Counted from the stretch's first letter, positions 41,047 through 51,219 are shown. The stretch is DNA of 64,000 bases from Sporolactobacillus shoreicorticis (GCF_024125445.1 NZ_JAMXWM010000004.1:62001-126000); one strand, 5' to 3'. Numbers and translations: made by a program. The notes: generated from the letters alone by a model not told the origin.

Positions 41047-43389
41047 ATGGCGGAAGAACGCATTCAGAAAATCCTGAATTACATGCGAGAAGAAACTTAC
41101 CGGCCGATGACATTAAAAGAACTGGAAACTGCTTTTGAAGCAGACCAGACAGAGGAATTTACTGATCTTGTGAAAGAAATGAATGAATTGGAAGAGCAGG
41201 GGCTTGTGATCCGGACACGCTCGGATCGCTATGGTCTGCCTGAAAAAATGAGTTTGATGACCGGTCGCGTTCAAGCGCATGCAAAGGGTTTTGCCTTTAT
41301 TATTCCGGAAGATGAAAAATTGGATGATGTCTTTGTTAGTCCGAATGACCTTGCCGGTGCGATGAACGGTGATACCGTTGTCATTCGCGTGTCTCACAAA
41401 TCATCAGGCGAACGCCCTGAAGGCACTGTAATCAGAATCTTTGAGCGGGCGATCACCAAGGTCGTCGGAACCTTCAATGCAGGCAAACATTTCGGTTTCG
41501 TCATTCCTGACGACAATAAAATTACTGGTGACATTTTTATTCCGGAAAACGCGGAACACGGTGCGATGGAAGGCCATAAAGTTGTTGCTGAAATAACGAA
41601 GTATCCGGAAGGCCGTAAGAACGCTGAGGGGATGGTGACTCAGATTCTCGGCCACAAGAATGATCCCGGTGTCGATATTTTATCAATTATATACAAGCAT
41701 GATCTGCCGCTTGAATATCCACCGGAAGTTCTGTCGGAAGCAGAAGCTATTCCGAGCGAACTGTCGGAGAATGACTATGCCGGTCGCCGAGATTTGCGTC
41801 AAGAGACGATTGTGACGATTGACGGCGAAGATTCCAAGGATTTAGATGATGCGGTAACCGTTTCCCGTTTGGATAACGGCAATTATAAATTAGGCGTACA
41901 TATTGCGGACGTCAGCTACTATGTGACCGAGGGATCAGCGCTGGATGCTGAAGCGTACGAGCGCGGTACGAGTGTGTATCTTGTTGACCGCGTGATTCCG
42001 ATGATTCCGCATCGCCTGTCGAACGGAATCTGCAGTTTGAATCCGCATGTTGATCGCTTGACGATCAGCTGCGAGATGGAGATCAATCCGCAAGGTGTTG
42101 TTGTCAGCCACGACATTTTTCCGAGTGTCATTCGTTCCACAGAACGCATGACCTATAACAATGTACGCAAGATTTTGAAACGTGAAGACGACGAGGTACT
42201 TGAACGTTATAAAGAGATGGTCCCATTCTTTGACCTCATGGCCGAATTGGCAGATATTCTTGAAAAGCATCGCCAGGATCGCGGCGCGATTGACTTTGAT
42301 TTCACAGAAGCAAAGATTATTGTCGACGATCAGGGCAAGCCGGTCGACGTTGTTGTACGTGAGCGGACAGTCGCTGAACGATTAATTGAATCCTTCATGC
42401 TGGCGGCTAACGAAACCGTTGCCGAGCATGTAGACAAACTTCATCTTCCGTTCATTTATCGTGTTCATGAAGAACCGAATCCGGAGAAACTGGAAAAGTT
42501 TTTTGACTTTGTTGTAAACTTTGGCTACGTCCTCCATGGTTCACCGGACAATGTTCATCCGCGTACTTTGCAGTCCTTGCTTGAAAAGGCGAAGGGGCAG
42601 CCGGAAGAAGCAGTGATTAGCACAGTGATGCTGCGTTCGATGGCGAAGGCAAAATATGATGACAAATGCTTGGGACACTTCGGTTTGTCAACAGAATATT
42701 ACACGCATTTCACATCGCCGATCCGTCGCTATCCGGATCTGACGGTTCACCGTCTGTTGCGTAAATATTTGTTTGAGAAGAAAACAGACCCGAAGACATT
42801 AGCCTATTGGAAAGCGGAAATGCCGGAAATTGCCAAGCACACCTCCGAATGCGAACAGCGTTCGGTGGAAGCAGAACGTGATACGGATGATTTGAAAAAG
42901 GCCGAATATATGCAGGACAAGGTTGGTGAAACTTTCTCCGGCGTGGTCAGCGGTGTCACCAATTTCGGTTTGTTTGTTGAATTGCCGAACACGATCGAAG
43001 GGCTCGTCCATATTAGCTATCTGACCGATGATTATTATCATTACAGTGAAGAAAATATGGCACTTGTCGGTGAACGGACCGGACATCTGTTCCGTATCGG
43101 CGATGAGATTGAAGTTCGTGTTCTCGCAGTGAATCTTGAGGAACATGCGGTCGACTTTGAAGTAGTCGGCATGAAACCGCAGAAGCCACGCCAACGCAAG
43201 TCGCGTCCAACGATTATTCAGGGAAAAACAGGAACAGGCAACGGTCCGGGCAAGAAACGCTTTGGAGACAAAAACGGCGGCCGACGCTCAGACTCAAGAG
43301 GCGGAAGCCGCGGCGGTCATGGTCGCGGTGGAAACAGCCGAGGATCAGGTCAAGGCAGCTCTTACCGAAATAACAGCAAAAGTAAATAA
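41047..43389 (+). CDS. rnr: ribonuclease R
   Basis: A 780-residue 3'-5' exoribonuclease that degrades structured RNA and takes part in trans-translation with SmpB-tmRNA, which lie downstream. Order: N-terminal winged helix, two cold-shock domains, the RNB catalytic domain ([16 protein letters not shown], with the metal-binding aspartates), an S1 domain (about 630-710), and a long Gly/Arg/Ser-rich basic tail (from about 720). The tail has several RGG-like steps and is probably disordered. AGGGAGG precedes the ATG. Confidence 0.96.
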   Translation: MAEERIQKILNYMREETYRPMTLKELETAFEADQTEEFTDLVKEMNELEEQGLVIRTRSDRYGLPEKMSLMTGRVQAHAKGFAFIIPEDEKLDDVFVSPNDLAGAMNGDTVVIRVSHKSSGERPEGTVIRIFERAITKVVGTFNAGKHFGFVIPDDNKITGDIFIPENAEHGAMEGHKVVAEITKYPEGRKNAEGMVTQILGHKNDPGVDILSIIYKHDLPLEYPPEVLSEAEAIPSELSENDYAGRRDLRQETIVTIDGEDSKDLDDAVTVSRLDNGNYKLGVHIADVSYYVTEGSALDAEAYERGTSVYLVDRVIPMIPHRLSNGICSLNPHVDRLTISCEMEINPQGVVVSHDIFPSVIRSTERMTYNNVRKILKREDDEVLERYKEMVPFFDLMAELADILEKHRQDRGAIDFDFTEAKIIVDDQGKPVDVVVRERTVAERLIESFMLAANETVAEHVDKLHLPFIYRVHEEPNPEKLEKFFDFVVNFGYVLHGSPDNVHPRTLQSLLEKAKGQPEEAVISTVMLRSMAKAKYDDKCLGHFGLSTEYYTHFTSPIRRYPDLTVHRLLRKYLFEKKTDPKTLAYWKAEMPEIAKHTSECEQRSVEAERDTDDLKKAEYMQDKVGETFSGVVSGVTNFGLFVELPNTIEGLVHISYLTDDYYHYSEENMALVGERTGHLFRIGDEIEVRVLAVNLEEHAVDFEVVGMKPQKPRQRKSRPTIIQGKTGTGNGPGKKRFGDKNGGRRSDSRGGSRGGHGRGGNSRGSGQGSSYRNNSKSK

Positions 43390-43405
43390 ATGATGAAGAC
43401 GGACT

Positions 43406-43447
43406 CCCCAAACGCCGAGCTGTTGCATGCGGCGGTTGGGGTTTTTT
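43406..43447 (+). terminator. intrinsic terminator after rnr
   Basis: CCCCAAACGCCG pairs with CGGCGGTTGGGG, followed by TTTTTT. Confidence 0.92.
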
Positions 43448-43499
43448 GCTTTTAAAAAATATTTTTACCGATCTTTTGTGAATGGACAAGTATTTATCT

Positions 43500-43558
43500 A
43501 TACAAATTGTATCAGATGATTAATTTGACTATACAAATTAAAATGAAAGCGTTATACT
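43500..43558 (+). promoter_or_regulatory. regulatory region of the trehalose operon (TreR operator and cre)
   Basis: ATACAA-A-TTGTAT (43500-43512) is a palindrome like the known TreR operator; a half copy ATACAAATT lies at 43531. TGAAAGCGTTATAC (43544-43557) is a near match to the cre site used by CcpA and overlaps a TATACT -10. A second cre-like TGAAAACGCTTCAA is at about 43647. The 43390-43709 gap holds no other gene. Confidence 0.65.
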
Positions 43559-43709
43559 ACTAAATGTAATAAATAGCTGAGTGGATATTTAGGCAATGCA
43601 GCGGCCGTGCAGTGCTGAAATGCAGCTCAATTTAAAAGCAATAAATGAAAACGCTTCAAAAGATGTATCGTGGACTAATTCGCAGAATCATAAAACAGGA
43701 GTGATTCGA

Positions 43710-45134
43710 ATGGCAGTCATTAATGAAGAATCAGTTAAGCAGATTATTAATACGGTCGGTGGTTCTGAAAATATCAGCGCCGCGACGCATTGCGTTACCC
43801 GGCTTCGTTTAATTTTAAAAGATGAAAATAAAGTAGACAAAGAAAAGCTTGATCAATTTGATCTCGTGAAGGGCTTTTTCTCCGCCAACGGACAATTTCA
43901 AATTGTCATCGGCAATGGCACTGTTGATAAAGTCTATGATTTATTCGTTCGTTTGACAGGCATCGGGGAATCATCGAAACAAGAAGTAAAGGACGCGGCG
44001 GCGGAAAAAATGAATCCGCTGCAGAAGGGAATTAAAACGCTGGCCGATATCTTTATTCCTATTCTTCCTGCAATCGTTACAGCCGGTTTGCTGATGGGAA
44101 TTAACAACGTGCTGGCAAATCCGGGGATCTTCTTTAAAGAATCCGTAGTGCAGGCCTATCCACAGTGGAAAGATTTTGCCGACATTATCCTTGTCATCGC
44201 AAATACTTCCTTCGTTTTTCTGCCGGCGCTAATCGGCTGGTCCGCTGTGAAAAAATTCGGCGGCAATCCGCTGCTCGGCATTGTACTCGGTCTTGTACTG
44301 GTGCACCCGTCACTGCTTAATGCGTACAGTTTGGCAGAAGCGCAGACGAAAGGAACGGTTCCGATTTGGAATCTGTTCGGCCTGCACATTGATAAAGTCG
44401 GCTATCAGGGACAAGTGCTTCCGGTACTCGTGGCCTCTTATGTGCTTGCAAAAATTGAAATTTATTTGAAAAAACATGTCACAGATTCCATTCAGCTGCT
44501 TGTCGTCGCACCGGTTGCCTTGCTTGTCACTGGGCTGCTTTCCTTTACGATTATCGGACCTGTGACCTTGCAGCTGGCGAATTGGATCACGGCCGGAATC
44601 GTTGGTTTGTTCCATTATGTGCCGATTATCGGCGGTTTGGTATACGGTTTTTTCTACGGCATTCTGGTCATCACAGGCATGCATCAGATTTTCCTTGCGG
44701 TTGATCTCCAGTTGATCGGAAGCACCGGCTCCACCTTTCTATGGCCAATGCTCGCATTATCGAACATTGCCCAAGGCGCGGCGGCTTTTGCCATTTTCCT
44801 AATGGCTCGTGACGCTAAGCTGAAGGGGCTTGCGATGACTTCTTCAGTTTCTGCGTGGCTGGGTATTACCGAACCGGCGATGTTCGGAGTAAATCTTAGG
44901 TTCCGCTATCCATTCCTTGCGGCGATCATCAGTTCAGGTATTGCCGGTGCCTTTATCACGCTATGCAACGTTAAGGCGACATCAATCGGCATCGGCGGAG
45001 TGCCGGGTTTTCTGTCCATCATTCCGAAATATTGGGGACCATTTTTCATCGGTATGCTGATTGTATTGATCCTGCCGTTTATTCTGACGTACATTTTTTC
45101 TAAGTTCAGCAAGAAGTCGATTGACGAAGAGTAA
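43710..45134 (+). CDS. treP: PTS trehalose transporter subunit IIBC
   Basis: Imports trehalose and phosphorylates it to trehalose-6-phosphate. The 474-residue protein has an N-terminal EIIB domain with the phosphorylated cysteine in SAATHCVTRLRL, then an EIIC membrane domain of about ten segments containing the glucose-family motif GITEPAMFGV. There is no EIIA domain, so it must borrow one, as B. subtilis TreP does. The ATG at 43710 follows CAGGAG; the frame extends upstream through the operator region and is not used. Confidence 0.94.
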   Translation: MAVINEESVKQIINTVGGSENISAATHCVTRLRLILKDENKVDKEKLDQFDLVKGFFSANGQFQIVIGNGTVDKVYDLFVRLTGIGESSKQEVKDAAAEKMNPLQKGIKTLADIFIPILPAIVTAGLLMGINNVLANPGIFFKESVVQAYPQWKDFADIILVIANTSFVFLPALIGWSAVKKFGGNPLLGIVLGLVLVHPSLLNAYSLAEAQTKGTVPIWNLFGLHIDKVGYQGQVLPVLVASYVLAKIEIYLKKHVTDSIQLLVVAPVALLVTGLLSFTIIGPVTLQLANWITAGIVGLFHYVPIIGGLVYGFFYGILVITGMHQIFLAVDLQLIGSTGSTFLWPMLALSNIAQGAAAFAIFLMARDAKLKGLAMTSSVSAWLGITEPAMFGVNLRFRYPFLAAIISSGIAGAFITLCNVKATSIGIGGVPGFLSIIPKYWGPFFIGMLIVLILPFILTYIFSKFSKKSIDEE

Positions 45135-45180
45135 CTTAAAAGAGATTGGGTGCAAAGTAAAAAGATGGGGTGTGATACGA

Positions 45181-46896
45181 ATGAATAACGAGTGGTGGAA
45201 AAAGGCAACCATTTATCAGATCTATCCGAAAAGTTTCATGGATACTAATGGCGACGGGATCGGAGACATTAATGGGGTCATAGAGAAGCTGGACTATTTG
45301 AAGAAGCTCGGTGTCGATGTCCTTTGGCTGACACCGATGTATCAATCACCGCAAAACGACAATGGCTATGATATCAGCGACTACTACAGCCTGCAGCCGG
45401 AATACGGAACGATGGAGGATCTGAAACACTTATTCTCTGAGGCACATCGGAGAGAACTGAAAATCGTTATGGACATTGTCGTCAATCACACATCGACGGA
45501 GCATCCTTGGTTCAAAGCGGCGCTGAGCAGTGTTGACAATCCTTATCGTGATTATTATATTTGGCGTAATCCGTCTGAAGACGGCGGCGCGCCGAACAAC
45601 TGGCAATCAAAATTCGGAGGATCGGCATGGGAACTGGATAAAAAAAGCGGACAGTATTATCTGCATCTGTATGATGTCAGCCAAGCGGATTTGAACTGGG
45701 AAAATAAAGCCGTCCGAGATGACATTTACAAAATGATGAATTTCTGGCTTGATCAAGGTGCGGACGGTTTCCGCCTTGACGTCATCAATGTTATTTCGAA
45801 GGATCAGCGGTTTCCCGATGATCATGATCCGAAATCTCCGGGAGACGGCCGGCCTTTTTATACGGACGGACCGCGCATTCATGAATTTCTGCATGAGATG
45901 AATGAACGGGTATTCAGCAGACGCAGCGGAACGGTTACGGTGGGGGAAATGTCCTCAACGACGGTTGACAACTGCATCCGCTACACGAATCCGAACGATA
46001 AAGAATTAAGCATGGTGTTCAACTTTCATCATTTGAAGGTTGACTATCCCAATGGACAGAAGTGGGCGCTTGGCAAATTAAAACTTGCTGATCTGAAAAA
46101 AGCTCTGACCGAATGGCAAAAAGGTATGCACAAGGGCGGCGGCTGGAACGCACTGTTCTGGTGTAATCATGATCAGCCGCGAATTGTCTCTCGATTCGGA
46201 GACGAGGGCGAATACCGAATTGAATCTGCGAAAATGCTGGCAACAACCCTGCACATGCTGCAAGGAACGCCATATGTCTATCAGGGTGAAGAAATTGGCA
46301 TGACCAATCCCAATTTTCAACGAATTGATGATTATCGTGACGTGGAATCACTCAACGCCTATAGGTTTCTTCAGAACGAGGGCAAGTCTGAAAAGGAGAT
46401 TTTAGCGATTCTCCGGCAAAAATCAAGAGACAATGGCCGAACGCCGATGCAATGGAATACGAGCGAGAATGGCGGTTTTACCACAGGCAAGCCGTGGATC
46501 GAAGTCGCAAGAAATTATCAAGCCGTTAATGCTGAGGCGGCGTTGGCTGATCCGAATTCTGTTTTCTATCACTATCAGAAGCTAATCGCTCTTCGGAAAC
46601 GGTTTGATGTGATCGTCAACGGTGATTTTCAATTACTGCTTCCTGAGAATACGCAAATCTTTACCTATCTGCGCAGCGGAGCACGTGACCGGCTGCTTGT
46701 TGTCAGCAATTTTACCGGGTCTGCGGCAGCGTTCTCAGTGCCGCAAAAATTAGCAGCTGCCCGCAGCGAATTACTGATCAGTAATTACTCAGACAGTCCG
46801 GCACACCTGTACAGCCTGAATCTTCGGCCTTATGAATCCGTTGTTTATCATCTTGAAGATACAATGAAGAAATTCATTAATTTGCCCGATATGTGA
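45181..46896 (+). CDS. treA: trehalose-6-phosphate hydrolase
   Basis: Hydrolyses trehalose-6-phosphate to glucose and glucose-6-phosphate in the cytoplasm. The 571-residue GH13 protein has the four conserved regions: DIVVNHTS, GFRLDVIN (nucleophile Asp), TVGEMSS (acid/base Glu) and WCNHDQPR (third Asp). The start at 45181 (MNNEWWKKATIYQIYPKSF) is typical of the family and follows GGGGTGTGAT. It is 46 bases after treP. Confidence 0.95.
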   Translation: MNNEWWKKATIYQIYPKSFMDTNGDGIGDINGVIEKLDYLKKLGVDVLWLTPMYQSPQNDNGYDISDYYSLQPEYGTMEDLKHLFSEAHRRELKIVMDIVVNHTSTEHPWFKAALSSVDNPYRDYYIWRNPSEDGGAPNNWQSKFGGSAWELDKKSGQYYLHLYDVSQADLNWENKAVRDDIYKMMNFWLDQGADGFRLDVINVISKDQRFPDDHDPKSPGDGRPFYTDGPRIHEFLHEMNERVFSRRSGTVTVGEMSSTTVDNCIRYTNPNDKELSMVFNFHHLKVDYPNGQKWALGKLKLADLKKALTEWQKGMHKGGGWNALFWCNHDQPRIVSRFGDEGEYRIESAKMLATTLHMLQGTPYVYQGEEIGMTNPNFQRIDDYRDVESLNAYRFLQNEGKSEKEILAILRQKSRDNGRTPMQWNTSENGGFTTGKPWIEVARNYQAVNAEAALADPNSVFYHYQKLIALRKRFDVIVNGDFQLLLPENTQIFTYLRSGARDRLLVVSNFTGSAAAFSVPQKLAAARSELLISNYSDSPAHLYSLNLRPYESVVYHLEDTMKKFINLPDM

Positions 46897-46943
46897 AGGC
46901 TTTCAAATCAAAATTTTGATATACTAATAATGGGATTATGGAT

Positions 46944-46976
46944 AAGAGGGCAGCTCAGCTTTGCCCTTTTATTTTT
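46944..46976 (+). terminator. hairpin after treA
   Basis: AAGAGGGCA pairs with TGCCCTTTT, followed by ATTTTT. It probably ends or attenuates the treP-treA message before treR. Confidence 0.8.
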
Positions 46977-47049
46977 ACTGTCTGAAACAAAGCGCATTGA
47001 TCGGAAAGAACCGAAAAGGCCGTTCAGACATTGAAGGAGAACGGTAATT

Positions 47050-47769
47050 ATGGGAAAAAGCAAATTCATCTTAATCTATAACGCGCTCAGTGAAAAAATA
47101 CACAAACAAGAAATCGCTGCCGGCTCGTTGTTACCCACTGAGAATGAACTCGGTGAGCAGTTTAAAGCATCACGTGAAACCATTCGTAAGGCGCTTGCGA
47201 TGCTGTCGCGCAACGGGTATATTCAAAAGATTCAAGGGAAGGGTTCAATCGTTCTGGATGTGAGCAGGCAGAACTTCCCGATTTCCGGATTAACAAGTTT
47301 TCGTGAGCTTGCCAATCATTCGAAGGATACGTGGAGAACCAATGTACACCAGCTCGTCTTAATGAAACCGGACGATCACCTGAAAATGGTGATGAATCTT
47401 CATGACGATCAAATGGTCTGGAAAGTGATACGATCGCGTTCAGTAAATGGGGAAGCAGTCATTTTAGATAAAGATTATCTAATTCAGGGACTTGTGCCGA
47501 TACTGACGGCAGACATTTGCGAACATTCCCTGTATGATTATATTGAAAACGATCTTGGATTGAAAATTGGTTTTGCGAAAAAGGAAATTACAGTCGAACA
47601 TGCAGGCGTTGAGGATAAACGTTATTTGACAATGAGTCGGGATACCCATGTTGTTGTGGTGCGTAGCCTGGTTTACTTAGAGAGCGCCGAACTGTTTCAA
47701 TTCACCGAATCACGGCATCGCGCGGATAAATTTCGCTTTGTCGATTTCGCGCGCCGAGAACATCAATGA
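47050..47769 (+). CDS. treR: trehalose operon repressor TreR (GntR family)
   Basis: A 239-residue GntR/HutC regulator: winged helix at about residues 5-70 (LPTENELGEQFKASRETIRKA) and a C-terminal UTRA domain. In Bacillus TreR represses treP-treA and is released by trehalose-6-phosphate. The palindromic site at 43500 is its likely target. Its 3' end is 16 bases before the next start. Confidence 0.93.
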   Translation: MGKSKFILIYNALSEKIHKQEIAAGSLLPTENELGEQFKASRETIRKALAMLSRNGYIQKIQGKGSIVLDVSRQNFPISGLTSFRELANHSKDTWRTNVHQLVLMKPDDHLKMVMNLHDDQMVWKVIRSRSVNGEAVILDKDYLIQGLVPILTADICEHSLYDYIENDLGLKIGFAKKEITVEHAGVEDKRYLTMSRDTHVVVVRSLVYLESAELFQFTESRHRADKFRFVDFARREHQ

Positions 47770-47785
47770 TAAGCAGGAGGATCTA

Positions 47786-48646
47786 ATGATAAAGTTAATT
47801 GCAATGGATATGGATGGAACACTGTTGAACAAGCATCGCGAGATCAGCTGGGGAAATTTGAAGGCATTGCGTTACGCACGTTCAAAGGGTGTGACACTGG
47901 CAATCGCTTCGGGGCGTGCCTTCTTTGATATTGAAAGCAAAATGACGGAACTCGACATGGAGACGCATCTGATCGGCACGAATGGCGCGACGATTCATTC
48001 CTCCGACGGCAAACTGCTTGGCGCAGATTTTCTAAACCGGGAAGATGCACTGGAAATTGTCAAAGAGCTTGCAGCGCAGCATTATTATATTGGTGTCTAT
48101 TCCGAACATCATATCTATGTTCCTGAAGACGGAACAACGTGGCTGCGCGCGGAACTGAAAAGATTGGGAATCCATGAAGATCGTTCGGTCGGCTTTCAGG
48201 GAGCGACACGGGATGATTTCTATCGCTTTGTTGACGATTGGAACGTTTTTAAGAATCGAACTACAGAATTTTCCAAGATCATTATCTTTTCCTTTGACGA
48301 CGATAAGCTGAAAAAAGCTCGCGATGTTTATGAAGCAAAACATAAATACAGCATTGTTTCAAGCGGGACAGGCAACTTTGAAATTATGCCCCCCAACGTA
48401 TCTAAAGGAAACGCGCTCGATCATCTGGCCCATTATTTAAATATTCCGCTCGGTCAAGTGATGGCGATTGGTGACAATTACAACGATCTGTCGATGTTCG
48501 AGGTTGCAGGAGTTTCTGTCGCTATGGGCAATGCCAATGATGATATTAAAGCCGTTTGCGATCGTGTGACCAAGAATTATGATGAAGACGGTGTCGCACA
48601 TGCCATCTATGAAGAAATCGGTTATCCGGACGGAGAGAAGGCATAG
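47786..48646 (+). CDS. HAD-superfamily Cof-type sugar phosphatase
   Basis: A 286-residue HAD hydrolase of the Cof (class IIB) type. Motif I is AMDMDGTLLN, motif II is near IASGRAF, the lysine is in PPNVSKGNAL and motif IV is AIGDNYNDLSMF. The substrate is probably a sugar phosphate, but the family is promiscuous. GCAGGAGG precedes the ATG at 47786. Its tight spacing after treR suggests cotranscription. Confidence 0.88.
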   Translation: MIKLIAMDMDGTLLNKHREISWGNLKALRYARSKGVTLAIASGRAFFDIESKMTELDMETHLIGTNGATIHSSDGKLLGADFLNREDALEIVKELAAQHYYIGVYSEHHIYVPEDGTTWLRAELKRLGIHEDRSVGFQGATRDDFYRFVDDWNVFKNRTTEFSKIIIFSFDDDKLKKARDVYEAKHKYSIVSSGTGNFEIMPPNVSKGNALDHLAHYLNIPLGQVMAIGDNYNDLSMFEVAGVSVAMGNANDDIKAVCDRVTKNYDEDGVAHAIYEEIGYPDGEKA

Positions 48647-48651
48647 AATCT

Positions 48652-48831
48652 ATGAAAAAACTGCTGTATTACGCCGGATTATTTGTTGCGTGTTTTGCGA
48701 TTCAATGGTATTGGTATACGCAAATCATGACAAAAGCAAATAAAACGATGCTCGATATGCTGCTTGCCTCAATCGTATTCATCGTCATTGTCGTTCTTCT
48801 TGATTATGTTTCGGGAAAAAGGCGGCGCTAA
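48652..48831 (+). CDS. small two-segment membrane protein
   Basis: A 59-residue protein with two hydrophobic segments (about residues 4-22 and 34-52), a charged loop between and a basic tail (SGKRRR). It starts 5 bases after the HAD gene stop, with GGAGAGAAGG in front of the ATG. No family is recognised. Position and ribosome site make it a real gene although short; function unknown. Confidence 0.6.
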   Translation: MKKLLYYAGLFVACFAIQWYWYTQIMTKANKTMLDMLLASIVFIVIVVLLDYVSGKRRR

Positions 48832-48916
48832 TCGGAACAAATGGTGAAGCGCTTGCCCGGCAAGGTCCACATGACCTATAATGAAACAATGAACGAAAGT
48901 CTGGCAGGTGTTTGAT

Positions 48917-49384
48917 ATGGGAAAAGGCGAGAGCCGAGTGCTTGCGCAAAATCGCAAGGCACATCATGATTACTTTATTGAAGAGACGGTGGAGGCGGGC
49001 ATTGTGCTGCAGGGCACGGAGATCAAATCGATCCGCCGCGGTAAAGTCAATATTCAGGATGCGTTCGCTCGCGTGGAGAACGGCGAAGCATTTGTTTATA
49101 ATATGCACATCAGTCAATACGAGCAGGGCAACCGTTACAATCACGACCCGCTTCGCACTCGCAAGTTGCTGATGCACCGAAAAGAGATCAATAAACTTGG
49201 TCCGCAGGCCGATAAAACTGGCTATGCGCTAATTCCGCTCAAGATTTATATTAAGAACGGATTTGCGAAGGTTCTGGTCGGCCTCGGCCGAGGCAAAAAG
49301 ATGTTCGATAAGCGGGAGTCGATGAAAAAACAAACTGCTCAACGTGAAATCGCCCGCGCGTTTCGCGATCACCAGAAAATGTAA
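48917..49384 (+). CDS. smpB: SsrA-binding protein SmpB
   Basis: SmpB binds tmRNA and delivers it to stalled ribosomes. The 155-residue protein has the beta-barrel core ([34 protein letters not shown]) and the basic C-terminal tail ([20 protein letters not shown]) that probes the mRNA channel. AGGTG precedes the ATG at 48917. The ssrA gene follows directly, as in B. subtilis, and both act with RNase R, encoded upstream. Confidence 0.96.
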   Translation: MGKGESRVLAQNRKAHHDYFIEETVEAGIVLQGTEIKSIRRGKVNIQDAFARVENGEAFVYNMHISQYEQGNRYNHDPLRTRKLLMHRKEINKLGPQADKTGYALIPLKIYIKNGFAKVLVGLGRGKKMFDKRESMKKQTAQREIARAFRDHQKM

Positions 49385-49385
49385 G

Positions 49386-49414
49386 TTGAAAAATCTGCTT
49401 TCTATTGCTATAAT
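49386..49414 (+). promoter_or_regulatory. SigA promoter of ssrA
   Basis: TTGAAA, exactly 17 bases, then TATAAT. It lies two bases after the smpB stop and about 75 bases before mature tmRNA, so a 5' precursor must be trimmed. Confidence 0.85.
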
Positions 49415-49487
49415 GATATTACTGTGTTAGCAGCAGTTACAGTTATGGATGATTTACTTTCACCGCAAGTCCCGTTGCTTTTGAAAC

Positions 49488-49842
49488 GGGGACGTTACGG
49501 ATTCGACAGGGGTAGGTCGGGTTTAAGCGGCGAGCCGAGGGGGTCGGCCTCGTAAAAACGCCAAAGCCATAACTGGCAAAACGAATAACAACCTCGCTCT
49601 AGCTGCCTAATCAGCTTTAGCGGTCCCTCCCTCCATCGCCCATGTGGTAGGATCAGGGACTCACTCTAGTGGGATACGCCGGACGCCCGCATCCTGAGGG
49701 CCATGGAAGAGAACAATCGGGATAGCCTCGCGAAAACCTGTCGGCAGGCCGACGCCGAGGCGAACTGCTAATATGCCGACTACGCTCGTAGAAACTTAAA
49801 TCACGATGCTTCTGGACGTGGGTTCGACTCCCACCGTCTCCA
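49488..49842 (+). ncRNA. ssrA: transfer-messenger RNA (tmRNA)
   Basis: The 5' end GGGGACGTTACGGATTCGAC is the canonical tmRNA start; its first seven bases pair with CGTCTCC at the 3' end. The T-arm is GTGGG-TTCGACT-CCCAC. The tag reading frame (49575-49610) encodes GKTNNNLALAA after the charged alanine, then stops. The discriminator is A and CCA is not encoded (ATTC follows), which fits replacement of the 3' flank by prophage integration. It rescues stalled ribosomes with SmpB. Confidence 0.97.
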
Positions 49843-49853
49843 TTCGGAGAGTT

Positions 49854-49936
49854 TTATAGCTTTTTCTAAATCCTCAAAATCGTTGATCTGACGCGGTTTT
49901 TGAGGATTTTCATTTTATAGCTTGTTATAGCTTTTT
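49854..49936. repeat. three TTATAGCTT repeats next to the attachment site
   Basis: TTATAGCTT occurs at 49854, 49915 and 49925; the first and third continue as TTATAGCTTTTT. They lie between the tmRNA 3' end and the integrase and may be arm-type binding sites for the integrase. Confidence 0.5.
49867..49911 (+). terminator. terminator downstream of ssrA
   Basis: AAATCCTCAAAA pairs with TTTTTGAGGATTT, ending in a T-rich tail. It lies on the prophage side, so the phage restores termination of tmRNA (or of the opposing integrase). Confidence 0.8.
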
Positions 49937-49966
49937 GCAACTTTGCTGGCTAAAAACTGGCTGTTT

Positions 49967-51175
49967 TTATGCCTTCTGTTTGATCGGGACAACTGAATTC
50001 TTCGGTTTGGTAAATAGTTCGTCCATGACAGCCATGGTTGCCTGAGAATCCCTTTGTTCCATCTCATCCAGGATGTGCGCATAAGTTCTTAAGGTTGTTC
50101 CAATATCTGCATGGCCAAGTCGTCGGCTCACATAGTGGATACTAACCTTTTTATACAATAGGATCGAAGCAAAGGTGTGACGCAGGCCATGAAATGTGAT
50201 CTCTGTGCAGCCAAACTTTGTGCAGGCGCGCCTAAGTGTTTTGTTTACCGCATTATTCGATATAAGATTCATCTGATGATTAACGAACACGAAGGGTGTT
50301 TTTCGCCACGCATTTAAAAGCGTCTTATGCTTTAAAAAAAATTCGCTCTGCTGGGCATGTAGTTTGTCCAGCCATACACAGGTCGTGTTATCAATCGGCA
50401 GAACGCGCCGAGACGCTTCGTTTTTGGTCGGTATAAATCGTGGGTTCTTGTGATAATCCCAGGAACGCTTAATGTTTACCGTTCCACCAATAGGTTCATT
50501 GTCCTCATTTCGATCAATGGTGACGTTATCCCAGGTAAGTGCAAGTACTTCACCAAAGCGGCAACCAGTCGCGAGACAGAATAAAATCATGTAGCGGGAA
50601 ATATAGTCGAAATTGTCTAAGCGTTCCATAAAATAATTACTGATTTTCTGAGCCCCTTCAAAACTGATATACTTGAGATCCTCGTCCTTCTCTTCCACTG
50701 TTCCCTTAACGTTCACGTGAAATGTTGGATCATGATGAATGATACCTTCATGTAGCGCTTCCTGTAAGCAGGCTTTCATATAAATATGTCGTTTACTTAC
50801 AGAATTCGTAGAATGCCCATTTCCATAGCTGTTCAAGGCTTTCTGATACATTTTACGATCTAAGTTTCTTAATTCAACACCGGCAAAATGTTCTTCAGCA
50901 AAACAAACGGCCCGCTCAATGTCTTCGTCATTCCGAAGCGACTTCTTGCCCTTGCGAAAGGTTTCGAACCAGGCTCGCATGTAAACAGGAAAGGCGATGC
51001 TGCCTTTGTCGATTTTATCGCCGTGTTTAAATTGGACTTCCGCTTCCTGCGCGGCGATACGCGCTTCTGCCTTTGTTCTAAAGCCCTTATCACCGAATTC
51101 GCGTTGCTTTCCTTCGGAGTCATAGTAAGTGATACGGTATTTCCATCCGCTTTTTAATTTCCGAAATGATGCCAT
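49967..51175 (-). CDS. int: phage tyrosine recombinase (integrase)
   Basis: A 402-residue tyrosine integrase. It has an N-terminal AP2-like arm-binding domain (YRITYYDSEGKQREFGDKGF), a core-binding SAM-like domain (about 60-160) and the catalytic domain with arginine in TGCRFGEVL, HGLRHTFAS and tyrosine in LGHADIGTTLRTYAH. It points towards ssrA, as expected for an element inserted at the tmRNA 3' end. Confidence 0.95.
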   Translation of the reverse strand: MASFRKLKSGWKYRITYYDSEGKQREFGDKGFRTKAEARIAAQEAEVQFKHGDKIDKGSIAFPVYMRAWFETFRKGKKSLRNDEDIERAVCFAEEHFAGVELRNLDRKMYQKALNSYGNGHSTNSVSKRHIYMKACLQEALHEGIIHHDPTFHVNVKGTVEEKDEDLKYISFEGAQKISNYFMERLDNFDYISRYMILFCLATGCRFGEVLALTWDNVTIDRNEDNEPIGGTVNIKRSWDYHKNPRFIPTKNEASRRVLPIDNTTCVWLDKLHAQQSEFFLKHKTLLNAWRKTPFVFVNHQMNLISNNAVNKTLRRACTKFGCTEITFHGLRHTFASILLYKKVSIHYVSRRLGHADIGTTLRTYAHILDEMEQRDSQATMAVMDELFTKPKNSVVPIKQKA

Positions 51176-51219
51176 GAAATTGCCCCTCCATCTAATGGGA
51201 ATATACGTTCTTTATTGGG

